From Immersiella caudata (taxonomy: Eukaryota > Ascomycota > Sordariomycetes > Sordariales > Lasiosphaeriaceae), in the NCBI GenBank assembly GCA_030512335.1, contig JAULSU010000001.1, positions 4,340,001-4,404,000 on the forward strand: 64,000 nucleotides of DNA, written 5' to 3'. Under the pieces are notes generated by a model. That model ran no database searches. It was not told the origin of the DNA and was given only the letters and a program-made list of their open reading frames with translations. The first letter of the stretch is position 1. Each line of letters opens with the position of its first letter. This document shows, one piece after another, positions 37,234 through 49,198 of the stretch. Both the position numbers and the translations under genes were made by a program.

Positions 37234-38032
37234 ATGGCGCGAGCGGCAGCCCTCAACTTTGCGCGCCGAGAGGGGGAGGGCGATGGAGCCGTCATCTTCA
37301 AGCTGTCGCACGCGCTGTTCCGATTTCTCGTCCTACTGTTTGAAATCGGCGCGTTGACGTACGTTGCGTGGACCTACAGCCGATGGGAGGCGGAGGCGTT
37401 GGTGCGTGTTGATATGCTGTTTCCATGCTTCTTTCCGGTAAGTCCTAACCCCCTGAATTGCTTTCTGCCAGTGTTTCGCTGACACGACGCTTTGATTGCG
37501 GCTGGTTAGATCATCGTCGCTATGATCATGAACACGTACGAAGTGGTGTCGCTGCTCTGCTTGAAGCGAAAGCGGCCTATCAACCCCGTGGCTGTAGTTT
37601 TCGACATCATTGTGGCCGGCGTTGGTGTGTTTTGCTTTGTAGCCATCAGCATGAGCGGTTACAGCGTGTATCGAGGCATTGGAGCGCAGCCAGGGAGTGC
37701 GAGATACGAATGGGCGGGGGATGTCGGCAATGTTATGATCTTCATGATGGTTTTCAGGTAAGCTGCTACCCCTTTTTGGAACGCTCTTCATCTTTCTACG
37801 GCTGTGTCTCCGGCTGTGTACTGATATGATTTGTTGTAGTCTACTCCATGCATTCTTCATTCTCGGGGCTGCTGCAGGGGGTGTCTATTTTGCGGTTCGT
37901 CGGAAGAGGGCGCAAAGAGACGGGCACGTGGCGCGGAGTCAAGCCGAGATGATCCATTTCAACGAAAGGCAGAGAAAGATTCGAGATTGGGCGGCTCAGA
38001 CATCTGCAGAGGCTCCGCCGCAGGCTGCATAG
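37234..38032 (+). CDS. Small four-helix membrane protein (MARVEL-like topology)
   Basis: Predicted integral membrane protein of about 214 residues. Exons are 37234-37437, 37510-37757 and 37840-38032. The first donor is GTAAGT; an earlier in-frame GTGCGT at 37402 is the alternative. Four hydrophobic segments are visible: FLVLLFEIGALTYVAW, IIVAMIMNTYEVVSLLCL, PVAVVFDIIVAGVGVFCFVAI and MMVFSLLHAFFILGAAAGGVYFAV. A basic cytoplasmic tail follows (RRKRAQRDGHVARSQ). Four helices with short loops resemble fungal MARVEL-type proteins, but no diagnostic motif is visible, so function is unassigned. It stands alone with no obvious partner. Confidence 0.72.
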
Positions 38033-38417
38033 CATTGAAATAGGTGATGGGAATCTGCAGATATCGAATTCGAAGAATGATGACCGTTCCGTGCAAACAA
38101 AACGTGGCGGAGGCGGAACCACTTCAACCGCGGCTGCAGTTCAATATCTGGTAGTAATAACTCTTCCAATCAATTCCCCGCACACACTGCTACTCTGGCG
38201 TCGCTCTAGCTCCTGATCCCGTCCTAAGCTCAATATATTCAGGGACTTACACCAGGAATTAGTCTTTACCCGGCCCAAATTTGGATGGTTTGCGGCAACG
38301 CCTTCAGTTATATGTACCTGGCCAAACCACCTTTAACGATGGCCACGGCGATACTCACTGAGCTGCCAACCTTCCAGCAAACACACCTTCCCCTGCATCT
38401 CCTAGCCAAACGCAGCG
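38033..38417. other. Intergenic, promoter of the Cys-rich gene
   Basis: Short spacer between two plus-strand genes. No other feature seen. Confidence 0.5.
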
Positions 38418-39135
38418 ATGCGTCTTCCAACCGCCATCTCCATCCTCACCCTTATATCCCTCTCGCACGCACTCCCCCCTTTCCCATCCCCCCTTCCTGA
38501 GCTAAACTCCCCCTGCGGCCCCGACATTGGCGACTGCCCCAACCCCCTAACATGCATCCCACTCTCTCAGAACTGTACCTCCTTTCTTATCGACACCTAT
38601 TCTAACCGTCCCCCTTGCCGCGGCACCTGCCAAAACCTCGACATCGCGCGGCAAAAAGTATACACGCTGTGCGGGGGCTGGAGCAGGATGGATGATTGCA
38701 ACGAGGCCGTGGAGCGGTGTGTTGCGGATCCGAGACATGCTGGGGGGTGTGGGCCTGCCTGTGATGGCCCGGGGATTTGCGTGCCGAAGGAGGATCTTAT
38801 CTGTGGGTGGGATACGGGGAGGAGTTGTGGGGAGGGGAAGGAGTGCTTTTTTGTGAGTTGATATTTCTTGATTCTTACCTTTCTGTTGTTGATGGGCAAA
38901 GGGTGTGAGGATTTAGCTAATATTTTCTGTGTCACAGGGAGGCGAAGATGTGTGGACGAATGGTGTTCCTGGGAAGCAGAAGGGTTGTCAGGAGTGGGAA
39001 GAGAACGGGAAGTGGATAAAGCAGTGTCAGGGACAGTGTCTGCCGTTGAGATTTGGGAGTGATACGTACAAGAAGACTGGGAGGGAGGAGACCATCACAG
39101 ATGAGTGGAATGGCTGGCAGGGATCTGAGAAGTGA
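38418..39135 (+). CDS. Secreted cysteine-rich protein, 18 Cys
   Basis: Predicted secreted protein of about 210 residues. Exons are 38418-38852 and 38938-39135; the 85-nt intron has a GTGAGT donor and a TGTCACAG acceptor. The start MRLPTAISILTLISLSHA is a classical signal peptide, cleaved near residue 18. The mature part has 18 cysteines by my count, an even number consistent with nine disulfides, in patterns such as SPCGPDIGDCPNPLTC, GGCGPACDGPGIC and SCGEGKEC. These look like short EGF- or toxin-like knots, but I cannot assign a family. An effector, adhesin or cell-wall role is possible and is only inference. Confidence 0.75.
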
Positions 39136-39983
39136 CGTGACGTCTCGCCCTCGCTTCGGGGTACCCAACTGTAGGGGCACGATACCCAGACGCGGTTGAG
39201 GGTACGCAAGAAACCGGGAGAGGTCCAAAATGACAACCGCACAACAGTGAATGCGCTCCCGTGGACCAAATATACATGTACTTAACCACATGAAAGCTAG
39301 AGTGCACATTGCAAGCGCCAACATGCCGAATCAACCTGAGACTCGCCGGCGCCCTGTCCTGCTCTGTGATAGAGGGGCACAATACTATTGTGTTTGAAAT
39401 AAACACTATTTGAGAACAAACACCCAAGCCCACGAATCTGAATGGACTTAGCGTCGGCTTGACACTGCCTAGCCGCTTGTGCAGCTGTGACAAAAGGGGG
39501 CGTCTGTTTGTGTCGTGCGCGTTGGCTGGGCAGCCCTAGGATCTCCGTGCTGGAGACTGGCGGGTGTATCAGCTGCTGGGAAATGACGAACTCAATGTTG
39601 CACAGGAGTTTTTTCGCTGCTCCCGATGCAGACGTCATTCTTCCATGTTGTCCACGTCGTTGGCTAAAACGCCACCGTATTCAAGCCGGAAACCGTATGT
39701 TGCCGAGCCAGTGTTCCCTGCGCGCGGTGTCTTGAGACGACCAATGCCAGGCTCTAAGGGTCATGGGTACAGCGGCAATGACGTAGTGCGGGGGCTGCCA
39801 GATCAAGCTTTCCGCGAACAACGACGAAGGCGATGACAGCGATTACAGCATATAAAGGTTCGACGAGAATCTCTAGCTCGAGGTAAATGTTCTGACCTCT
39901 GACAACTTTGCAAGTCAGCCTCCAGCCTTAATTAACAGCTTCAACACCAATCAACCCATTTCTATTCCTCACCACATTCCACC
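39136..39983. other. Intergenic, no gene seen
   Basis: Spacer between the Cys-rich gene and the 89-residue protein gene. The last part (TATAAAGG at about 39851 and a CAA-rich leader up to 39983) fits a core promoter for the latter. Confidence 0.5.
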
Positions 39984-40253
39984 ATGAACAACAAGGACAA
40001 GAATACCGGCCTCACCGGCGCTGGGAAGATGGTGACATCGACCGTGGGAAATACCGTTGGCGGCTTGACCAACACAGTTGGTGGCGTGGTCGGCGCGGCT
40101 TCGCGCGGACTGGGCGAGACTGTCACCGGAGCGACGGGTGGTTTTGGGCGGCCTCTTGGGGATGGTCTTGCCAACGTTGGGACGGGTGTTGAGGAAGGAG
40201 CAGCATCAGTTTCGAAGGGGGTCAAGAACGCCGGCGAGTGGAAGACGAACTAA
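39984..40253 (+). CDS. Small Gly/Thr/Val-rich hydrophilic protein
   Basis: Single-exon gene of 89 residues preceded by a CA-rich leader (CACCATG context) and a TATAAAG box about 130 nt upstream. It is low-complexity, with repeated words of the type (N)TVGG and GL/GA pairs (TVGNTVGGLTNTVGG, ASRGLGETVTGATG), followed by a Glu/Lys C-terminus. There are no cysteines, no signal peptide and no strong membrane helix. The composition resembles small stress- or hydrophilin-type proteins common in filamentous fungi. I recall similar uncharacterised proteins but cannot name a function. Confidence 0.6.
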   Translation: MNNKDKNTGLTGAGKMVTSTVGNTVGGLTNTVGGVVGAASRGLGETVTGATGGFGRPLGDGLANVGTGVEEGAASVSKGVKNAGEWKTN

Positions 40254-42274
40254 GGCGCGAGGGAGGGTCGCGTCGACCGCCTTTGGCTGTCATGCACACG
40301 CTGTGCGACCCTCTGGCGACGGCACAAAGAACAACTACTCGGTAATGGGAAGTAAAGATGGAGGGGATAATGGAATGTTGGCTGTGTTGCACACATCTCT
40401 CTGGGGCCTGTATGATAGGATGGGTGGCCGCCGAGGTTGCGGCCAGAAATCGAAGTCTTCCAACTGCCGGTCAATGTCGTGATGCTTCTGGGAACCAATT
40501 GCCATGCCGACGAAGCTGATCCGGTTGCTCACCCCGTTATCGATTGGGTGACTGGGAAGGTGGATTATCATAGGTCGACCAAGACGAGCATGAATGTTGG
40601 GAAGGAGCATGTGGGCGTCCCCGCCAAACTGGGTTCTGCCAGCCTCCGAACGCCTTATTCGCCATCCTTCGCTTCTTCCCCTCTTGATGCAAAGCCTTCC
40701 GCTCTCGCGAGGGGCGGTTTCATGACGAATAGTTCCTGGATTTTGCTATCTCCCATCTTCCTGTGGGTTTCCTCTGAACCGTTCTGCAAGAGCTGGATTG
40801 CTTGTGGAGCAACATCGAGGATCGAGTCTTTCTTGAAAGGAGACTCCAAGGTACGCCGAGGCGTAGCGCACGAAACGTTCTCTCGGCACGCAAGTCGCTT
40901 GGGCCAGTGATAGGGGTATGGAGGTTGCTCGTGAACTCATCCTTTGATCTCGCTGACCGTCTCCTCTTCAGTCCCCCACGTAGGCGCATCCTGACTTCGA
41001 GGTCTAACCGCCCTTCGCGCAAATATCGCAGACAGCCCACCGACCCCTACGGTTACTTCCCCCGAAAGCGCGCCGATCTCGTTCCGTAGCCCAAATCCCC
41101 GTCAGCATGCGGTCGGAAGCGGGCACTATCACGCGGACATCCAGTTTTTCTGAATCTCTTGGCAAGCTTTCCGACCGGTCTGGCCTCGCGATCCCGGACG
41201 GCCCCGAATCGCTGTCAAATTCCACAGCGCTTGATAGGCGCAAGAGGCGGGGGTCGAATCCAACGACGGCACTGGCTAGTTGACGTCCATCAAACGATGC
41301 GACAGGCATACGAATGGTTTTATCGACACGGGGAGAGCCCGTCCACGAGGGCATTGGTGGGGGAACCGGCACCGGCGGGAACTAAAGTCGACCCAAGCAG
41401 CTAAGCTAGCGGGATGCATCGAACTTGCATCGAAGGGCTCTGATTCGGGACCGTTGCCGGGGTCGGGCCGTCGGCAGAAGCCCGAGTGAAGACAGCGCCT
41501 GGGACCAAAACCCCTTTCCGTTATGCCTGGGAGTGACAACGACATTAACATCCCTGTCGCCAACCTCAATACTCGAAGACGACAGACCACTGCTTCTCAG
41601 TGAAGCCAAGGGAGGCCAATTTAGCTACCCCTGGCTATTGGTCGAGATTTCGCGTCACTTGGCCTGCCAACACCGCCTGCAACCACTTGCTGCCTGCATA
41701 TCATATCTCACATTGACAGTCCGAACCACCATCATCCGTCTTTCACCATTACAGCGCTAGGATGATCCCCTCATCTTTCCCAACTTCTGGCGAGCTCGCT
41801 CGCGGTCAGGATCCGAGAGCGCTTTGGGCTCCTGGTTTCCGATAACGGATGCGTCCTCGGCCAGACAGACCGCTGTGACAACTCTGGACTGGTGTACAGA
41901 GTGCAGATGCAAACTACAATGTCCCCTACATCGACACATCGTACTGGTGGCATTCAGACTCGGAACCTGCAGCACAGCAACCGCCGAGCCCCGCATGGCC
42001 ATTGTTGCAAGTGTCACGTCATAAGAGGGTTGCTGCAGAATCACTGTTTCTCACGGATAGCAGGGTACAGTTGTCCTGTTACTCGAGTTGTATCTCCAAT
42101 TTCTTGTTTGTCATCACAATCAAGGGACATGTTGGCGCAGTGATAGTTGTGCTTGATTGACGTCGCCCAAAGGAACTGCCAGGTCAGAATTTGCATCAGT
42201 ATTAAACCGCTCGACAACCTCGATCTGAGAAAAGGGGTCACCCGCCAGGACTTTTCAGTGTGTTAGCCGCAACC
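40254..42274. other. Intergenic 2 kb, no supported gene
   Basis: Two minus-strand stretches, 40655-40920 and 41004-41372, have moderately coding-like composition but no family match and no linkable splice sites. The right end is the promoter of the permease gene. Confidence 0.4.
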
Positions 42275-44194
42275 ATGATGGCCGTGGAACGCACCGAAAA
42301 GACGCCAAGCGTTTCCCAGCGACCCCTGAGCAGAACCCCTGGGGATTCTACACCCACTTCATCGTCAGGGGACGACACATTGGACGATGCAGACAAGACT
42401 TTGGAGGCTCTTGGATACACTCCAGTCGGTTGCTCCATTTTACCTGCTTCATACCGGACAGTTAGCTAACAATACATAGGTGTTCAAGCGCGAGTTTTCA
42501 ACATGGTCAAGTTTCAGTTTTGCGATGAGCATATCAGGGGTCTACGGAACTCTCATGTCGACATGGATATACGGGCTGCAAGCTGGTGGCGCGGCAGCCA
42601 TCATGTGGAGTTGGGTAATAGGAGGGGCCGGTGCGTGGGCTCTGGCTCTGAGCATCGCTGAGATCTCTTCGGCCTACCCTAGTTCGGGAGCAATGTACTT
42701 CACCCTGAAGTTTCTGGCTCCGGACAAACAGGTCGCTTTTCTGTGCTGGATCGCGGGTGAGACTGCCGGACAACGCTACCGGGAATCCAGCTAACGGAAA
42801 ACAGGCTACATCAATCTTGTCGGAACCGTGACGGGGAGCGCGGCTACGGAGTATGCGTCTAGTCAGCTACTTCTCGCAGCCATCTCGATTATATCCAACT
42901 TCTCCTTCATCCCGACCACGAACCATGTCGTGGCAGTGATGGCACTTCTCACCGTCTTCCACGCGTCTATCAACACCCTTCCGACGGTGTGGCTGAACCG
43001 ACTGTCGAGCGGCTATGTCGTCTTCCATGTTAGTGTCCTGGTTGGCGCATGCGCTACGCTCTTGGCTCAGAAAAAGGACAAACACACCTTCGAGTACGCT
43101 TTCACGGACTTTCAGCCCACTTCCGGCTGGACGCCACCTGGGTTCGCATTCCTGTTTGGGTGTCTGACACCCGCCTGGATCATGACGAGCGCTGATAGTA
43201 CTGCACGGTGGGCCTCCCGTTCCAAGACAGACTGAGGGTACGATGAAATATTAACTGCAGGACCAGGATTGCCGAGGAGTCGAAAGACCCCTCCCGGGTG
43301 ATACCCAAGGCCATTGCGAATGCCACAACCTTCACATACATCATCGGCTTCTTGTTCAACCTTGTACTCGTCTTGTGCATGGGGAACCCCATTGACCTCG
43401 TCCACAGCCAGAGTGGCCAGCCTGTAAGTCCGCCTCAGTGGCGTGATGTTACGGCCTCCTGATTCGGATCCCGCTAACTGTGCGTTTGCGTATCTCAGGT
43501 TGCCCAGCTCTTCTTCAACGCCATGGGCCGTGGCCCCGCCATTTTCTTTACCCTCTGCGGATTCCTAGTCATGAACATGGTGGCCATTCCTGGCCTCCAG
43601 TCTGGCAGCCGTACCATCTTTGCACTGGCGCGCGACGACCTTCTTCCATTCTCAAATGTGTGGAAGCGCATCTCGAAGCGCACGCAAACACCCATCGCTG
43701 CAGTATGGATCTATGCCGCACTGGAAATCACAGTCAACTTGCTGGGCCTTGCGAGTAACACGGCGATCAGTGCCGTGTTCAACGTCTGCACCGTCGCACT
43801 CAACGTGTCGTACGTGATACCAATCGCGTGCAAGTTGATCTATGGCAAGTTCGAGCGAGGGCCGTGGCATCTCGGGCGTTGGAGCGCCATTGTGAACCTG
43901 ATTGCCATCGGGTGGAACGGCTTCATGGCCTTGATCTTCTTCTTCCCGACCAACCTGCCGGTGACGCCGGAGAATGTGAGTGAGACCTTGTATCTCTCCG
44001 ACGGACAATGGAGCTCTGATGGAACAATGCTGACATTGGGGATTTTGCAGATGAACTATGCTATTGTGGTATTTGTGTTTGTTATGACCTTTGCGGTCGG
44101 ATTCTGGTTCACACATGGCCGTCACTTTTATACAGGACCCTTGACCCAGGCCTCGGCCACAAGATACTCGAGGGCGTCGAGAAGAGATGTGTGA
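42275..44194 (+). CDS. Amino acid/GABA/choline-type permease (APC superfamily)
   Basis: Proton-coupled plasma-membrane transporter of the fungal amino acid/choline transporter (ACT, Uga4/Hnm1-like) family. Exons are 42275-42424, 42480-42756, 42805-43207, 43261-43423, 43499-43975 and 44051-44194, about 537 residues. Visible: hydrophilic N-tail; VFKREFSTWSSFSFAMSISG opening helix 1; the GGAGAWALALSIAEISSAYPSSGAMYF helix 2-3 region; the RIAEESKDPSRVIPKAI consensus after helix 6; PGLQSGSRTIFALARDD; and about twelve hydrophobic segments overall. The last intron is 75 nt with no stop, so retention would keep the frame, but the family consensus (PVTPEN joined to MNYAIVVF) supports splicing. Substrate is uncertain: GABA, choline or other amines. 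It heads the accessory region rich in plant-polymer enzymes. Confidence 0.95.
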
Positions 44195-44379
44195 TAGCTT
44201 GTGAAGGCACTTTACGTCAGTCTTTATAGATATCCGAGTCGCATGGTGGCGAGGCATCGGAAAAGTGGCGCGACATTGGTTTAGTGCTTCTTCAATTCTA
44301 GGATGTGGGTTTGCTGAGACCGATTACAGAAAAGAGAGTACCCTGCAACGACCCCCACACACCCTGTACCCCTGTTCTT

Positions 44380-45423
44380 CTACGAGAACTGCTTGAAGAA
44401 CGTGTCCACCTCTCTGATGGACCAACTGTTTGCACCACCGTCACCTCCAGAGTCGTTGGGAAGCGCAGTATGATCGCCATCGAAGGAGACATACGTGACG
44501 GGATACCCAGCGGTGCATTGGTACTCGGTCTTAGACCTCGACCTGCTGTTCCTCGCGACATCCGGAGCGTTCTTGCTCGCGCATCCATTTCTCCTGAGCA
44601 TATTATCGCGGAGCTGCTTGCCCATTTGGACACCGAGAACGCTATCGCGAACACCGTGCTGCAAGTAAAACGCCTGTTACCCGCCTCCGTTAGCCAGCCG
44701 TTGTAACATTCTCATTATTCCACCAAAAAGGAGAAACCTACCACTGGATCCGTGCCACCACTGCACCCGCTCAACTGTGCTCCAGACAAGACCGCCACAG
44801 CGCGCACTACCTTTGGCCGCGAGCACGCCAGGCTATACGACATCGCGCCGCCGTAGCTGAAACCCAGACTGAAAATCAACTTCTCGTTGATGCACAGGTC
44901 ATCTGACAATGCCTTGATGATCGCATCGAAAAGGGCAATGTCCTCACCGCCGCTGTTGGCCCATCCCTTGTTGAGACCATCAGGAGAGACGAAGATGGTG
45001 GCGCTGTGGTTGCCTGTGGCGAGATTTCGGAGACCGTAGTACGGAGCTGAACCACCGTCGACGGCTTGGTAGTCGGCATCGCGCCAGTGGACGCCGAAGA
45101 TGAGGCGGTGCGGTTTGGTGCGGTCGTAGTTGGAGGGGAGACGGACGATATAGCGGCGGGATTTGTTGTTGCTGTTGGATAAGGGGTGTTGATTAGTTGG
45201 TGTTTGGGAATTGGGGGGAAGGGGTTGGGGATGTTTAAGGGTTGGAGGAAAAGGGGGGGGGAAGGGGGGGGGGAGAAAGAACTTACACGGTGAGGGTGCG
45301 GCTGCCTGAGGTGATTGTTGGGGTTTTTCCGCAGCCTGCGGTGTCTGCGGCGATCAAGGGGCTCAGGAGGAGGAGGGAGAGGAAGGTGAAAACCCAGCTC
45401 AGGGGGCGGGAGGTGGAAGCCAT
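44380..45423 (-). CDS. Feruloyl esterase-like secreted hydrolase (CE1, FaeD type)
   Basis: Secreted alpha/beta-hydrolase that, by family, releases ferulic acid or related esters from arabinoxylan. Exons are 45423-45287, 45171-44742 and 44673-44380, 286 residues, the usual FaeD size. Signal peptide MASTSRPLSWVFTFLSLLLL..., then TITSGSRTLTV and RRYIVRLPSNYD typical of the family. The catalytic triad is visible as Ser151 (GFSYGG), Asp199 (HGVRDSVLG) and His257 (FDGDHTALP). Introns 1 and 2 end in CCAACAG and GTAACAG. Intron 1 contains long poly-G/poly-C runs (45252-45272 on the plus strand). It is transcribed toward the permease gene (convergent, about 185 nt between stops). Substrate specificity is inferred from family. 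Confidence 0.92.
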
Positions 45424-47867
45424 CTTGACGGATCGGCGAGTCGGCGTGGAGTGATGAGAGCTTCAGTGGCTGTGGGGGAGGAAGGCGTACTTGCATTTTA
45501 TACAGGAACCATTGGGCCCGTCTTGTAGCTCTAGTTCACACACTTCGTCCTGAAGACTATGCTCAACTGCCGACCTCATCTGCCGGATGTTTTCCTTTTT
45601 CGTCACCAAAAGCCTCCTATTCTTCTCGAAGCTGGTTCAAACTTCTACTTCCCCGGCTCAGGGAGCCATCTTGCATTCAGCCCGAGATGATGCGGCGCTG
45701 GGTGAAATGATCACCTGGGAATCTGGGGAAGCTGGAAGCGCGCGAATCGGATAAATTCCAACACCCACTGCAGCGTTGTACCGGCACTCGTCGCCCCTCT
45801 CTCAGCCATAGCCTTAAATGTCCGCCAAGTAGTTTTTTGGCATGTGTTGGCTAGGGAGTAGTCGTTCTTGATCGTCATCTTGTTAAACCGATGGGGTTGA
45901 TTGGGTTGTCGGACATGGTTCAGTTCTGGGTGTCTGGAATGGGGCCTGTCGGTGCCGTTGTTCCGTGGCTAGTACGGAATTCTTCAAGCGAAAAGGGAAT
46001 TACTGGATGTTCCGTAAGAGATTTGAGTGGCAAGTTGTGACCATGATTTGGAGGTTGGTTTTGATTGTTGATGTCGGGTGTGTGGGGGCTCCGGTCCGAA
46101 CGTAAGGCTCTCGGCCACATCCCTACTTATGATCTTCGTTTCAATGTAGCGGATTTCGATATATCGATATTTTGTGTTGGGTGCTTTGAATTTAGAAAAT
46201 ATGGGATTCTTACTCAGTTGGGCGAGAGCCGTATTTCGAAAATACCAGAGCACGGAGTAAACCCATTTATGAATGCCGCATGCCAAGTCTCTAATAATTG
46301 AATCGCATGCACGTGTATACGCTCAGGCTGAGGTAACCACTATACTCAGCGTAGTTGCCCATGGAAACCTGCCCTCAAACCCCATGCATCAATGCTGTGT
46401 AAATATGAAAGATCTCAGAGGTCAAGAGTGTGTTGGCCTCAGTTCTTCGTTGTCTCAAAGGCATCACAATGACAGAGTGTTCCTGATGCCTATGTTATTG
46501 TGGCTTCTCTTTGATCTCGCCTCGACTTTCCAGATCTGCCAGAAAGTGTGGTGTTTTGGGGAAGTTTGAGAGCGGCGACTCTCTCCACCTCCTCCGGGAC
46601 TCCGTCCTCCGGCTTGGATAGCAGGGTTTCGATACGTGGGGGCTTTGGATAACCAACCTGAGGCTACATCCAGCTTCTAAGATTTCTTCCATAATCTCAG
46701 CAAAGAAGCTGAGATGTCGGGTCGAGCTCAAGTTAGTGAAGCACTGACCAGCCCGGAGTCTCAGGCTCTGAATATCACAACTTTGAGCTCGAACAGCCAA
46801 GATCAAACTTCACGAAACTTTTCCCCTGGCTGTCGATTGAAATGGGCCAGCAGAGAGCTAATTTGTGAGACAATTCCTTGCGCCATCGATGTTTACCCCG
46901 TGCAGCCCTTCGTCCGGTGAACATGGAAGTGTGAGTTTGCTCCAAAAGGCCTTGTGAGCTTCGTCCATGTGCTGAAAATCATGCGCACGCCACAGATGGC
47001 GCCCTTTGTGTCGCTTTTTTACCTGAACATGAATCCTCTTTGTATTGATACTTCCCAGATTTTACCCGGGGTTTGAGCGGAAGGTTATTGTCGCAACAGT
47101 GCTGCCCAAAAGGCATTCACGCAAAAAAAAGAAAAAAACGAAGAGTTTGTCAAGATGTGCAGGTTGCAGGCTCGGTAAGGCATTGGGTTCGACGCGGAAT
47201 GATGCCTGAGGTGGACGTCCAGCGATACCTAGACGGACATTGTGGAAGAAGGTGCAGCCGACCAAGTGTTTCCCACCTCGGGAGCCCCTCTAGCTTTCCC
47301 GATGATTTCCAAGTCCTTGGCTTGAAGTTTTCGGCTACCCTGTCTCCCAGTTTCTGGTGTGTTTTGCTGCAAGGACCCGATTCCAGTCTCCATACCTGGG
47401 TACCTATTGACTCGCAGCTCACAGCCACCTTCTGCGCCCGAACCCACCCTGACAGTGGTCCCCAATCTGATGGCGAATTACCACATCGCAAATGGTCATG
47501 GCGGAAACATGCATATCGGCCCTCTCCGTGCTGGCGACGCCTTCGGGTCAGCCCCCGAAACCAAATTGCGCGCTGCAGCCATCGCCAAACTCTATCTCGT
47601 CGGACACAGGCTGACCTCTCCACATCCTTCTCACCTCCCGCTGCGGACTCACGGACACGACGCTGTGTCGACGACATCATCATGTCCGGACAAGACGCGC
47701 GCGCGATGTGGAATGGGGAGCGCCAAGTCCCACATGTCCTCTGAGCAGGACGAAGCGGCGAGTCGAGCATGTGGTATATAGCCCCCAGGGCCGTCTTGGA
47801 TACGAAGAACCAATATTATCGTCATCAGCCTCTGGCAGCACACTCGTTATCACTCGCTAAGGCAATC
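45424..47867. other. Divergent intergenic region between esterase and peroxidase
   Basis: 2.4 kb shared upstream region of the feruloyl-esterase-like gene (minus) and the AA2 peroxidase gene (plus). A core promoter for the peroxidase is suggested by GGTATATAGC at about 47771. No supported gene. Its divergent layout makes it a candidate shared regulatory region. Confidence 0.45.
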
Positions 47868-49198
47868 ATGAAGTTCTCGCGGGTTGCAGCGACCTGCGCC
47901 CTCGCCCAGGGTGCTCTAGCATGGCCGGGCATGACTGAGACCATCCAGAATGTTCAGAAGCGGGCCGAGAACGCCGCGGCAAAGGAGGCCGATTGCAAGG
48001 AGTCGGTCGAGCTCATTGGTGACCTCGAGTGGCTCCGCGACTACGAGCTCAGCGAGGTCGGAGCCCGCGTCCGCAACATCATCCTCGGCTACGAATCGGG
48101 CGAGACGGATGAGATCTACAACGCCCCTCCTCTGCACTCGTTTGCCTGCCGACAGGACACGTGCTGCGTGTGGTGGTACATCGTCGACGAGATGGAGCGC
48201 CTCTTCCGCGGTCCCTCGGGCCGTTGCACCAACCCTGCCCGCGCTGCCATCCGTCTCGGCTTCCACGACGCCGCCGGTTGGTCCAAGTTCACCGGCCAGT
48301 TTGGCGGTGCCGACGGCTCCATTGTCCTGGCCCCTGAGGAGATCCTGCGCCCGCTCAATCATGGCCTGGAGGAGATCATTGAGCAGATGAAGATCTGGTA
48401 CAACAAGTGGGGAGGCTATGGCATCAGCATGGCCGATCTGATCCAGATGGCTGGCACTGTGGCTACTGTGGTCTGCCCGCTGTGAGTAAAACCCCTTTTC
48501 TGTCGCTGTCGTATTCTTCAGGCCCACGCTAATCACTCCCTCATAGGGGCCCGCGCATCCGCTCCTTCGTCGGCCGCCCCGACAACTACAACGCCTGCCC
48601 TGACGGCCTCCTCCCCAGGGTAGACTCCGATGCCGACACTCTCATCGAGCTCTTCCGTGCCAAGACCATCCAGCCCTTCGGTCTCGCCGCCCTTCTTGGT
48701 GCCCACTCGACCAGCCAGCAGCGTTTCGTCGATCCCTCGCGCTTTGGCGACCCGCAGGACAGCACCCCCGGTGTCTGGGATACGCTCTTTTACAGCGAGA
48801 CTATTGGCCGCGCCCCGCCCCGTGTCTTCACCTTTCGCAGCGACATCGTTCTCGCTGAGGATCCTCGTATCTACCCCGAGTTCCGTGCCTTCGCTGGACC
48901 CGGCGGCCAGCAGCACTGGAACAACGATTACGCCCGCGAGTACGTTCGTCTCAGCCTTCTCGGTGTCTACAACATCAACAACCTTACCGACTGCACCTGG
49001 GTCCTGCCGCCTGCTATTCGTCCCAGGTTCGGGGAGGACGGCTTCCCTTCCGACCAGTGGGCTGTGAGCGCCTGGGAAAACACCACTGTCAACGTCCCAG
49101 AGATTGCTGAGGCCGTCATGGCGGGTAACCCCATCACCAACCTCATCGACCTCCTTGAGCCTGCTGTTAATATGACCAAGCGTGCACTTGGCTTGTAA
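47868..49198 (+). CDS. Class II heme peroxidase-like protein (AA2)
   Basis: Secreted heme peroxidase of the plant/fungal superfamily, CAZy AA2-like, often annotated as ligninase. Exons are 47868-48481 and 48547-49198, 421 residues. There is a signal peptide (MKFSRVAATCALAQGALA). The distal heme pocket is RLGFHDAAGWS (Arg129, His133), and the proximal His258 lies in LLGAHSTSQQRFVDP. GGADGSI and calcium-binding-type Asp/Ser residues follow the distal His. The N-terminal part before the distal His is about 130 residues, much longer than the 40-50 of basidiomycete ligninases; it includes KRAENAAAKEADC and a CRQDTCCVWW motif. The catalytic surface Trp cannot be placed without alignment, so true lignin oxidation is unproven. 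The intron is 65 nt. Confidence 0.94.
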
